From Rubellimicrobium arenae (GTDB lineage Bacteria; Pseudomonadota; Alphaproteobacteria; Rhodobacterales; Rhodobacteraceae), in NCBI RefSeq assembly GCF_017916275.1, contig NZ_JAFMST010000001.1, positions 248,001 through 312,000 on the forward strand: a stretch of 64,000 nt of DNA, in the 5' to 3' direction. The position numbers were made by a program, and so were the translations under genes. This document shows, piece after piece, positions 52,316 to 60,047 of the stretch. The notes beneath the pieces are model-generated. The model had not been told where the DNA came from and did no database searches. It worked only from the letters and a program-made list of their open reading frames with translations. Positions within the stretch are counted from its first letter, which is position 1. Every line of letters starts with the position of its first letter.

Positions 52316-53808
52316 TCGGACGCCTCCCGGACGACGCGGAAGGCTTCCCTTCGACTCTTGCCGCGCACGGTCGCACCTTGCTCCAGCGTCACCAGCCAGC
52401 CCGCCTCCACCAGCCGTGCCGTTGCCTTGCTGGCCGTCGGGCGGTCCCGCAATGCTCGGACCGGGGCATATCGCAGGATGTCGCTGGGCAGCACCTCGGG
52501 TTCGCGCCAAGTCTCGACGAGCCAGCGCCGCAGCCGTTCGGCCTGCTCCACCTCGGGAGCCATGGCGGCGCCGTCCGCCAGTCGGGCGGCTTCGGACAGG
52601 TAGAAGTCGGCAAGCGCGATGGCGTCGGCCATGGTGTCGGGCTGCACCTCGCCTGCGCCCAAGTTACCCCAGAGGGTCAGCACGCCCGCAATGCGTGCCG
52701 CCTGCTCGGCCGACTTGCTGGCGTAGCCCGTGACGTGGGCCAGGTCGCCGCCAGGCGCCTGCCGGGTCTCCACCTCATCCGAGAAGCGCACCAGCAGCGC
52801 GCGAGCCTCAGTCGCCAGCGGCAGGTGGCGAGGGGTCAGCTCGCGGGTGTCCGGGTCCGTCATCGGCATGGCTTGGGCCAGAATGGTTCGCAGCCGCTGG
52901 GCAAAGGCCTCAACCGGCCGAGGGTCCGTCCTCAGCGTCGCGGACAGGCGCCGACCGATGGTGCTGGGCGGCTCACAAATCAGGAAGCGCGGCAGAAAGC
53001 CGGTGCCCCCCGCCAGACTGTCGGCCATGAACGCGCGCGCCACCACCGGCTGCACCATGAGGTGAACCGCCAGCCTCCGGCCAAAGAGCGTGTAGGAGCC
53101 TTCACCCGCGCGCGTGCGCCGGATCGGGTTGCCGCCCCACAGATCGTTGAGGGCGGCCAGGGTCTTTTGCCGGTTCTCGGCTCCCATGCCGTGCCCGCCC
53201 AGGAACTGCCCGCCCTCATCCGAAAAGATGCCAAGCGACGGCTGCCCCTGAGCAAAGAGCCGGGTCAGGCCCTCGAAGGTGGGCTCGGTCACGGTGCGGT
53301 CCTGCGACGGGGGCGCGGCGGGCTCTGCGCCCAGCGCGGCCAGATCGGCTTGCGCGGCTGTCCGCTTCTCGCCCTTGCCCCGCTTGGCCTCAGTCAGGAT
53401 TCGCTCGCGCTCGCCCTTCCAGAGCGCGTGCCGGTTCTGCCAGGCCGTGACCTCCTCGCGCAGGGCGCGGTTGGCCTCGCGCTCATGCTCGCGCAGGCCT
53501 TCCATGAGGGGACGGTCGCATGACGACTTGCGCGCCCCGCTCTCCGCAATGGTGAGGGCATAAACCGACAAGGGCGCAGGCCCGCCCAGCGCCTCGACAT
53601 CGGCGTGGGCCTGCACGGCTAAAGACGCCACAGACAGGGCCGATTGCGCGGGGATGGCCATGGGGGCTCCGGTCATGGCCTGCACAGCCTCCACAGCTGC
53701 CCGCAGCGGCCCCAGCGCCTCGAGAGGATAAGGGCGGCCGGGCGGCACGTCGCGCACCAGCGGTTGTGGCCCCTCCGGCCGGAAGGGGATCGGTTGCACG
53801 ACCGTCAT
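52312..53808 (-). CDS. DUF3987 (YfjI-like) replication/helicase-type protein
   Basis: A 498-residue protein of the DUF3987 family that is found with primases in P4-type elements. The P-loop is degenerate (TIAESGARKSSCDRP, about 92), then LGIFSDEGGQFLGGHGMGAENRQKTLAALNDLWGG (a Walker B/sensor-like part) and RLAVHLMVQPVVARAF. It is coupled by ATGA to the Toprim gene upstream and the small gene downstream. Confidence 0.8.
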   Translation of the reverse strand: MTVVQPIPFRPEGPQPLVRDVPPGRPYPLEALGPLRAAVEAVQAMTGAPMAIPAQSALSVASLAVQAHADVEALGGPAPLSVYALTIAESGARKSSCDRPLMEGLREHEREANRALREEVTAWQNRHALWKGERERILTEAKRGKGEKRTAAQADLAALGAEPAAPPSQDRTVTEPTFEGLTRLFAQGQPSLGIFSDEGGQFLGGHGMGAENRQKTLAALNDLWGGNPIRRTRAGEGSYTLFGRRLAVHLMVQPVVARAFMADSLAGGTGFLPRFLICEPPSTIGRRLSATLRTDPRPVEAFAQRLRTILAQAMPMTDPDTRELTPRHLPLATEARALLVRFSDEVETRQAPGGDLAHVTGYASKSAEQAARIAGVLTLWGNLGAGEVQPDTMADAIALADFYLSEAARLADGAAMAPEVEQAERLRRWLVETWREPEVLPSDILRYAPVRALRDRPTASKATARLVEAGWLVTLEQGATVRGKSRREAFRVVREASE

Positions 53809-54683
53809 GCGGCGGTCCTTTCCTGCAATATGTCGTTCCAGTCGCGCCCCTCGGGCGCGGGCAGCAGGCTCACGGACCAGCCCAGGCGCGCGGCGTGGCG
53901 GGCGAGGTAGTCCCCCGCCTTCTGCCCCGCCTGGTCGCCGTCCATGGCCACGATCAACTCGCCGGGCTCGGGTGGAAGGCGCAGGCTGGTGAAGCCCGAG
54001 GCGCTCAGGGCTGCCCAGACCGTCGCTGGGCCGCGCAGAAGGCCACTGGCGAGGCTCAGGGCCGTCTCGATCCCCTCCGCCACCACGAGCGGCCCAGGTC
54101 CGCCGGCGAGGCGCACAGCCCCGCCGCGCACGCTCCCCAGCATCGCTTTCGTGGGCTCCACGTCGGCCTTGCCGCTCCCATCCGGGCGCAGGTAGGTCCG
54201 GTGAACGGCAGGCCCGTCCCCTCCCTCCACGAGCGCCACCATGGCGGGCCAGCGCCGGGCACTTGGATGCCAGGCCTCCGGGTGGAAGCGCAGAGAGGGT
54301 GGCAGGGCGCAGGTGATGCCCCGCGCCCGCAGGTAGGTCTCGGCCGGGGTGCCCGTGATGGGGCCAGCCTCCTGCCATGCGGCCAGGGCCTGCGCTGCCC
54401 GGCGCTGGGCGTCGGCACGCTCCTCAGCCTCCCAACGGGCCGACGCTGTCAGATCCGATTGAGGCTGAACGTCCCCTGTCCCAAGCAGCCCGAGGCCGCG
54501 CAGGGCACCTAGGATGTCCGAGAACTCGCATCCCGCGTGGCAGCGCAACAGAAGGCGTGCGTCCGCGCCGGTGGACAGGCTGAGGCTGGGCGAGCGGTCA
54601 TCGTGGGCGGGGCAGCGTGCGAGCCCGTAGCGGCCGTGCCAGCGCCCGCCCATCGCCCGGGTCAGGGTGCGGGCGTCGCTCAT
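53805..54683 (-). CDS. Toprim-domain primase-like protein
   Basis: A 292-residue protein. The N-terminal zinc finger reads RCPAHDDRSPSLSL ... LLRCHAGCEFSDILGAL; the C-terminal Toprim domain has PLVVAEGIETALSLASGL and ELIVAMDGDQAGQKAG, ending WNDILQE. This is the primase part of a P4-type minimal replicon. Start ATG (54683) overlaps the stop of the short upstream gene, stop overlaps the DUF3987 start. Confidence 0.85.
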   Translation of the reverse strand: MSDARTLTRAMGGRWHGRYGLARCPAHDDRSPSLSLSTGADARLLLRCHAGCEFSDILGALRGLGLLGTGDVQPQSDLTASARWEAEERADAQRRAAQALAAWQEAGPITGTPAETYLRARGITCALPPSLRFHPEAWHPSARRWPAMVALVEGGDGPAVHRTYLRPDGSGKADVEPTKAMLGSVRGGAVRLAGGPGPLVVAEGIETALSLASGLLRGPATVWAALSASGFTSLRLPPEPGELIVAMDGDQAGQKAGDYLARHAARLGWSVSLLPAPEGRDWNDILQERTAA

Positions 54684-54784
54684 TCGTCGCCCCCTTCACC
54701 ATAGGCCAGGAGAGCGACTAGGGTCGCCTGGGCTGTCGTGAGGCCGAAGCGATGACGCAGGCGGGCGTTGCGCAGAGCCATCAT
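54680..54784 (-). CDS. Very small ORF in the island operon
   Basis: A 34-residue ORF (MMALRNARLRHRFGLTTAQA ... LLAYGEGGDE) with ATGA overlaps on both sides, between the zinc-finger-like gene and the Toprim gene. TTAQATLVALLAYGEG resembles the helix-turn-helix start of some island regulators (as in LTPAQARLLALL), so it may be a truncated HTH protein. The coupling is the main evidence. Confidence 0.45.
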   Translation of the reverse strand: MMALRNARLRHRFGLTTAQATLVALLAYGEGGDE

Positions 54785-55023
54785 GCCTCGCCCTCCGCGG
54801 CCAGCGCACGGGCGGAGGGCGGGAAACGCAGAGCCGTGCGATGCAGGTCGCAAAGGATCCGCCGGCCATAACGAGATTTCAGGCGATGGCAGGACGCGGC
54901 CAGCCGCCAGCCACGCACCTCCCGAAACTCCGTGCGGTGATCGTTGGTCCGGCCTTCGAGAAGGGCGCAACAAGCACAATAGACCTGGGTCGGGCTGGAG
55001 TACCAGCCGCCGGGACTGGACAT
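54781..55023 (-). CDS. Small cysteine-rich (zinc-finger-like) protein
   Basis: An 80-residue protein with CACCALLEGRTNDHRTEFREVRG and ASCHRLKSRYGRRILCDLH: cysteine/histidine pairs suited to bind one metal ion. It begins at 55023 and overlaps the next gene by ATGA. Family not recognised. Confidence 0.55.
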   Translation of the reverse strand: MSSPGGWYSSPTQVYCACCALLEGRTNDHRTEFREVRGWRLAASCHRLKSRYGRRILCDLHRTALRFPPSARALAAEGEA

Positions 55024-55131
55024 GCTCAAAGCCTCTTTGGCTTGAGCGACGGGCGTTCGTGCGTTACCTCTCGGGGCGTCCACCGCCGTAACAGATACGC
55101 CGCCGCCCGGTCGCTCGGGTGGCGGTTTCTG

Positions 55132-55314
55132 TCAGGCGGCGGTCCTTGCCGCCTCCCAAGCTTCAATCTCCGCCAGCTTCCAGCGGGTGCAGCCGGGTGA
55201 CAGGGAAATGGGTTTTGGAAAGGCGGGGTCCGCCTTGACCCAACGCCACAGTGTTGTGCGGTGAACGCCATAACGCGTAGCGAGTTGCGTGTCAGCTAGA
55301 TATGCCTCGGCCAT
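55132..55314 (-). CDS. AlpA-family excisionase/transcriptional regulator
   Basis: A 60-residue MerR-like winged-helix protein of the AlpA type: YLADTQLATRYGVHRTTLWRWVKADPAFPKPISLSPGCTRWKLAEIEAWEAAR. Such proteins act as excisionase or turn on integrase genes in P4-type elements. It is the first gene of the replication block, 108 bases before the next. Confidence 0.88.
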   Translation of the reverse strand: MAEAYLADTQLATRYGVHRTTLWRWVKADPAFPKPISLSPGCTRWKLAEIEAWEAARTAA

Positions 55315-55399
55315 TTCTGTACATCTCGAACGATTGCGATGAACTGCAACATGATGCGGGCGGACGGGCACTGTCGTGGATCAACTCCGGTGTGGGTTT

Positions 55400-56119
55400 T
55401 TACCCATCCGAACTTCCAAGGTGCCGAAGAAATGACGGGTTAGGGCGGCGGCGCCTTCTTTGGGTCCAGACCCGTTTGACTGCTGAATAGCTGTCCGGCT
55501 GTAGTCGCAGGAGGCCGAGCCCTTCAGCTACAGCATGGCAGGCGCTTGTGCCCCGCTCCTCATCGGCTGATGTTGCTTTCAGCCCGCGCCATTGCACCAC
55601 TTCAGAAATCAACGTCGAGATTGCTCGATCTCTATCTATCGTGGCGAACGGATACTTTCCTTTCTGCTTTGGCCTTTCTAGCTGGCCCGTGAGCGCCAGG
55701 AATGCCCACTCACGCATCTGTTCGGGCACTAACCTTCCATATTTGGCGCAATCGGCAACTATGCGAAGCAAGGCATCATGGGCCAGAGGGTCATGCTCAG
55801 CCGACTGGAGAAGATTTGCTGCCGCCCTTTCTCTATCCTTGGTGTCCATAATGATAGCGTGCTCAATGCTATCTCCGCGGGAGCCCGCGATGCCCGCATA
55901 CAGCGACGTCAGTGATCGATACGGCGGCGTGGCCTTCCCAAATTCAACAATCAATTCTCTTCCGTCGCTGTACATCCTTGCTTCGCAATCAATGCAGAAT
56001 GGGCCAGCCCTGCGGCGACATTCGCAGTTTGGATTGCCGTCGAACTGTCGAACGACATAGTCAACTGCGCATCGGTAGCATCCGGTAGCCTGACAGTTAC
56101 AGACTCGGTAGAGGCTCAA
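55400..56119 (-). CDS. Cysteine-rich protein of unknown function coupled to the integrase
   Basis: A 239-residue protein with an N-terminal region of many cysteines (CNCQATGCYRCAVDYV, CECRRRAGPFCIDCEARM), likely one or two zinc knuckles, and a helical body with no recognised family. Its start is a TTG (56119) that overlaps the integrase stop by 4 bases (TTGA); an internal ATG at residue 49 is the alternative but would lose the cysteines. Its GC content is well below its neighbours, a sign of separate origin. Confidence 0.65.
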   Translation of the reverse strand: MSLYRVCNCQATGCYRCAVDYVVRQFDGNPNCECRRRAGPFCIDCEARMYSDGRELIVEFGKATPPYRSLTSLYAGIAGSRGDSIEHAIIMDTKDRERAAANLLQSAEHDPLAHDALLRIVADCAKYGRLVPEQMREWAFLALTGQLERPKQKGKYPFATIDRDRAISTLISEVVQWRGLKATSADEERGTSACHAVAEGLGLLRLQPDSYSAVKRVWTQRRRRRPNPSFLRHLGSSDG

Positions 56120-57426
56120 GCCGATATCCTCGCCACATTTACATTGCTGTGTCGTGAAGCAGCCAAGAAGTCCGACCAGTCACGCATCATGCAGCGACGC
56201 TTCTCGACCATGTCGCTCCGCCGATATGCCCGCTCGACTTCGCTGCCGACCGTGTGCGCTAAGGAAATCTCGGCCATATCGGACGGGTAGGTCGTCCGCT
56301 CGGCCACCCAGTCACGGAACGTGGAACGCAGCCCATGCGGCACGGCTGGTTGCCCGGTCCGGCTGTCCAGCCAACCGGACTCGCCCGCTTTCACGGCATC
56401 TGCGTGCATCCTGCGCATGACGGCCGACAGGCTCATGTCCGACAGCGCACCGCCGCGCGGGGCGGGGAACACCAGAGGGCTACTCTCCTGCCGGGGCAGG
56501 GCGCGTAGAAGGGCCACTGCCTCGCGCGTGAGCGGCACGCGATGCTCCCGGCCCGCCTTCATGCGCTCAGCCGGAATTGTCCACATGGCTTCGTCCAGAT
56601 CGACCTCGGACCAGAGCGCGCCCCGGACCTCGCCCGACCGCACAGCTGTCATCGCTGCGAACTCCAGCGCCCGCGCCGACATGCCGTCCCGCGCGCGCAG
56701 AGTTGCGAACCAAGCGGGCGCATCCTTGAGGCTGACAGCCGGGTAGCTCTCCGCTTTCGCTACCTTGTCGGGCTTGGGCAGAAGGGCCGACAGGTTGTGC
56801 TTCCATCGCGCCGGGTTCTCGCCCTTGCGGTGCCCCGCGACCGTGGCCCAAGCCAGAACGGCCTCGATTCGGCCCCGCAGCCGAGTTGCCGTTTCGGTCT
56901 TGGTCAGCCAGATCGGCTCCAGCACGGATAAGACGTGGGCAACCTCGATGTCCTGCACCAGCATGTCACCCAGCACGGGCTTCGCGTAGGTGTCCAAGGT
57001 GGAGCGCCATTGCGCTCGATGCTTGGGATTACGGAACTCCCCTTCCTTGCTCGGAAGGTAGCGGTCCACCGCAGCCGAGAACGTCAGCCCTCGACGCTGA
57101 GCGGCTGTCAGAGCAGAGCGGGCCGCCTTGCGCTGCTCCACGGGATCGACGCCGGCCCGGATCATCAGACGCGCCTCCCGAGCTTTCGTCCTGGCGTCGG
57201 ATAGAGAAACCTCGGGGTAGCCGCCCAAGCCGATCTCTCGCCGCCGCTCCCCGACCATGGTCCGCAGGAGCCACGTCCGTCCGCCACCCGGAGTAACTTG
57301 CAGCATGAGCCCCGGCACTCCGCCCACCGGGAACACGGTGTTGCCGCTCCCGCCGGGATGACGGAGGCGCTTGACCTCCACAGCGCTCATTTCTCGTGCG
57401 ACCTTTGGCATCCCGTTACCCGCCAT
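56116..57426 (-). CDS. int: P4-type tyrosine integrase (DUF4102 N-terminal domain)
   Basis: A 436-residue site-specific recombinase. The N-terminal DUF4102 domain begins near 18 (VKRLRHPGGSGNTVFPVG and DARTKAREARLMIRAGVDP). The catalytic domain shows Arg in AVRSGEVRGALWSEVD, the box HGLRSTFRDWVAE (His/Arg), and LAHTVGSEVERAYRRSD with the nucleophile Tyr. The ATG at 57426 follows GGAGG. It starts 131 bases from attR. Confidence 0.93.
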   Translation of the reverse strand: MAGNGMPKVAREMSAVEVKRLRHPGGSGNTVFPVGGVPGLMLQVTPGGGRTWLLRTMVGERRREIGLGGYPEVSLSDARTKAREARLMIRAGVDPVEQRKAARSALTAAQRRGLTFSAAVDRYLPSKEGEFRNPKHRAQWRSTLDTYAKPVLGDMLVQDIEVAHVLSVLEPIWLTKTETATRLRGRIEAVLAWATVAGHRKGENPARWKHNLSALLPKPDKVAKAESYPAVSLKDAPAWFATLRARDGMSARALEFAAMTAVRSGEVRGALWSEVDLDEAMWTIPAERMKAGREHRVPLTREAVALLRALPRQESSPLVFPAPRGGALSDMSLSAVMRRMHADAVKAGESGWLDSRTGQPAVPHGLRSTFRDWVAERTTYPSDMAEISLAHTVGSEVERAYRRSDMVEKRRCMMRDWSDFLAASRHSNVNVARISA

Positions 57427-57557
57427 AATACCCTCCATAGGATATGCGGATGGGTGCAACTGACTGCAACGGAATTCTATAGGGTGGCTGGATTATATTG
57501 AAGCATCATAAGGCTATGCGCGACGGACTGCGACAGCCTGATACAGGTTTTTGGCGG

Positions 57558-57572
57558 CCTGTCTCTCCGCCA
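57558..57572 (+). repeat. attR: copy of the tRNA-Ser 3' end
   Basis: CCTGTCTCTCCGCCA, 15 bases, identical to 44223-44237. Two similar short sequences, ACTGCAACGG (about 57459) and ACTGCGACAG (about 57527), lie between it and the integrase and may be integrase arm sites. Confidence 0.85.
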
Positions 57573-57671
57573 CTAATCCCCATGCTCTATGGTTAAACCT
57601 GATAACCAGCGACGCCTTCCAGCGACGCCGGATCCATTGCGCGATCCGGGTGGGGCTGCATCTGCAATCAT

Positions 57672-60047
57672 TCAGGCGACCTGACGAGGCATGTCCACGT
57701 CCATGCCGGCCGGGACCCATCTTCCCGCCTCATGCCGGAGCAGGCCTCGGGTCCCGCCGTGCATGGCGTAAAGCGAGAGCCAGGCGTTGTCGAAGAGGGC
57801 CCGCACGTCCGGGTGGCGCTCAAGCACCGCCGAGATGGCCTCGGGCGGAGCCTCAAGGACCACCACGAGTCGGCCGGGCTCGTGCCGGAGCCGGTCGCCG
57901 TCGTGGACCGACTGCCAGGGCAGGCCCACGCGCAGCAGCCCGCCATTGCCCTCCACGACCCCCAGCCCTCCGGTGACGTTGTGCAGGAGCTTGTTGCCGG
58001 CGCCGAAGACCTCGGGCGCCACGGCCGAGCCGTGATACTGGAGGGCGATCCAGCTTGCCACGACAACGGGGGCCGTCAGGATCAGCTCGAGCGCGGCGAA
58101 GCCGTCGTCGCCCCGCCAGTCGTAGCTGTGCAGGAACGCGCGCCCCCCGAGATCCCATCCGGCCGTGCGGGCACGCGGCGCGGCAATGAAGGCGCTGCAC
58201 CCGGCCAGGCCCCATTCGGGACGGAGCTCGGCCCAGTCGGCACCCCGCCGGCGCAGGGTCTCGGGGTTGGCGGCGCGGGGAAGGCGCGCCGCGCGCTCGG
58301 TCCGCGCCAGCCGTCCGGCGGTGGCAAGAGCGTCATGGAGGCGGGCGAGATCTTGGGCATGGCCGGGTGCGGGATGGTCGTCGAAGAGGCGCAGCGCGTC
58401 CGAAACCGTGTCGTGCTGCCCCGCGACGAAGAGGGTGTCCGCCGGGATCTCGATCCCGACCTCCCGCAGGCCGGCGCGAGTGGCGGGCTCGTTCAGCAGC
58501 CCGGCAAGGAGGCGCGCGTTCACATCCCCCGCATGTCCGCCGCAGGCCCCGCATTGAAGCGCGCTGGCGTGGGGCATGTTCGTGACCGTCGAGCCATGCC
58601 CGGCCAGCAGCACGACCCGCGCGAAGTCCCGGGTCAGCGACATCGCTCGCAGGATCCTGGCTGCGGCGGTGATCCTCTCGCCCGGGGCCAGGTCGAGCAC
58701 CGGGGCCGGCTCCGGCCTGGTCTGGGCGGGGTGGCCCAGCGCGTCCCGCACCAGCTTGGCGGCGTAGAGCGGTCCCGCCGCCTCGATGAAGGCGAAGGAC
58801 GACACGGCGGCCGTCTGGAACCGGCCCCAGGCCCGCACGGCGCGGCGGTGCAGGCGGAGTTGGGTGGTGGCGGCGGACGCGGCCGAGGACGTGCTCTGCA
58901 CCACGGTCGGGATGAGGGCCGGGCCCCGCGCCTCGGCCAGGTCCGAGGCCATGGGGCGGTGATGTGCGGCCAGACCGAAGAAGCCGGCGAAACCCAGCGT
59001 GGCGATCCCGGGATCGGCCGTCTCAAGGGCGCGGCGGAACACCTCGGAGCGCACGTCGATGCAGAAGACGGCCTGGATTGCGGGCCGGCTGGCCGTCGAG
59101 GTCGGGGCCGGGGCCGCCATTTTCTCGGTCAGCCAGCGCTCGGCCGCACGGTCGGCCGCCTCCTGGAGCGCGAGGTCGATGAGCTGGTCCTCGCTGGGCA
59201 CGAGCGGTCTCGCGTGCTCCACGAGGGTGCGGGTCCAGTCGGCCGCCACCTCGTCGCGGTACCGGTCCAGGAGCGCGGCCTCCCATACGAGGCGAATCGC
59301 GAGGAGGTCCAGGAGGGAGCCGTCGTGCCGCCCCTCCAGGCCCGCCTGCCAGTCGAGGCCGCGCGCGAGCTGCGACCACCCGCCCAGCGCCATGTGGAGG
59401 CGGTGGAACGCAGTCGGCGCGGTGTCCGGGCCGAGGCCAAGGGTATCGGAGCCCTCGGCAAGGGCGGCGCAGGCCGACGGAGCCAGTGCCGCGACCCGAG
59501 CCGCGAAGCCCCGCAGGCCTGCGATCTCGGGCGTCAGGTCATGGCCAGCAAAACCGTGCCAAGACGCAAAGGCGCCGATGCGCGGGGCAGGCCAGAGCGT
59601 CTGCCCGCGGTCGAAGTGTCCCGCCGCCCAGAGCCCGATGCGTTCGGCGACCAGGCCGGGCCAGTCGATCCCGGAGACGCGGGCAGCAAGGTCGGCCACA
59701 GTCGGCAGCGGCATGAGCGCGGGCGTCGGACGGCCGGCGGCGGCACGGAGGCTGGCGGGCGTCCCGGGCAGGCCGGTCACAGCGAGCGCCGCCGCGAGGT
59801 CCGCATCGGTGATCTCGCCTTCCGCGATCATACGCGCATAGGTCGCCCGGGGCTGCGCGAGCGAGACCCCGGCGACCCTCGCCAGACGGGCGGAGGCGGT
59901 CGCGCGGCTCTCCCCGACCTGGCCGAGGAACGGGTTCACGGCGACCGTCGCCTCCAGCGGGAAGGCAGGTGGAACCTGCCGCCCGGCCTCCTCGGCGACA
60001 GCAACGAGTTCGAGCACGGGGCCGGGCAGGGCGGACGCAGGGATCAT
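57672..60047 (-). CDS. dabA: Inorganic-carbon transport protein DabA (DUF2309)
   Basis: A 791-residue soluble partner of the DAB system, which converts CO2 to bicarbonate in the cytoplasm with help from a membrane ion gradient. The carbonic-anhydrase-like zinc site is present: CIDVRSEVFRRALE (Cys/Asp, about 355), GHGSTVTNMPHASALQCGACGGHAG (His and Cys, about 500). The C-terminal part has EWGLAGCSAFIAAPR and GVVEGNGGLLRVGLPWQSVH, typical of DUF2309. The ATG at 60047 overlaps the dabB stop by 4 bases. Confidence 0.92.
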   Translation of the reverse strand: MIPASALPGPVLELVAVAEEAGRQVPPAFPLEATVAVNPFLGQVGESRATASARLARVAGVSLAQPRATYARMIAEGEITDADLAAALAVTGLPGTPASLRAAAGRPTPALMPLPTVADLAARVSGIDWPGLVAERIGLWAAGHFDRGQTLWPAPRIGAFASWHGFAGHDLTPEIAGLRGFAARVAALAPSACAALAEGSDTLGLGPDTAPTAFHRLHMALGGWSQLARGLDWQAGLEGRHDGSLLDLLAIRLVWEAALLDRYRDEVAADWTRTLVEHARPLVPSEDQLIDLALQEAADRAAERWLTEKMAAPAPTSTASRPAIQAVFCIDVRSEVFRRALETADPGIATLGFAGFFGLAAHHRPMASDLAEARGPALIPTVVQSTSSAASAATTQLRLHRRAVRAWGRFQTAAVSSFAFIEAAGPLYAAKLVRDALGHPAQTRPEPAPVLDLAPGERITAAARILRAMSLTRDFARVVLLAGHGSTVTNMPHASALQCGACGGHAGDVNARLLAGLLNEPATRAGLREVGIEIPADTLFVAGQHDTVSDALRLFDDHPAPGHAQDLARLHDALATAGRLARTERAARLPRAANPETLRRRGADWAELRPEWGLAGCSAFIAAPRARTAGWDLGGRAFLHSYDWRGDDGFAALELILTAPVVVASWIALQYHGSAVAPEVFGAGNKLLHNVTGGLGVVEGNGGLLRVGLPWQSVHDGDRLRHEPGRLVVVLEAPPEAISAVLERHPDVRALFDNAWLSLYAMHGGTRGLLRHEAGRWVPAGMDVDMPRQVA

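Larger units (their letters stand above)
44223..57572. mobile_element. Integrative element inserted at tRNA-Ser(CGA), 13.3 kb
   Basis: The last 15 bases of the tRNA gene, CCTGTCTCTCCGCCA (44223-44237), recur exactly at 57558-57572, next to a P4-type tyrosine integrase that points inward. Between the copies are the integrase, an AlpA-like regulator, a primase/DUF3987 replication block, an HTH protein, an RND efflux pump, one complete IS1111-type element and one broken IS66 transposase. Local base composition and codon use are lower in GC and more mixed than in the flanks, most clearly at 44.5-48.8 kb and 55.4-56.1 kb. Confidence 0.88.
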
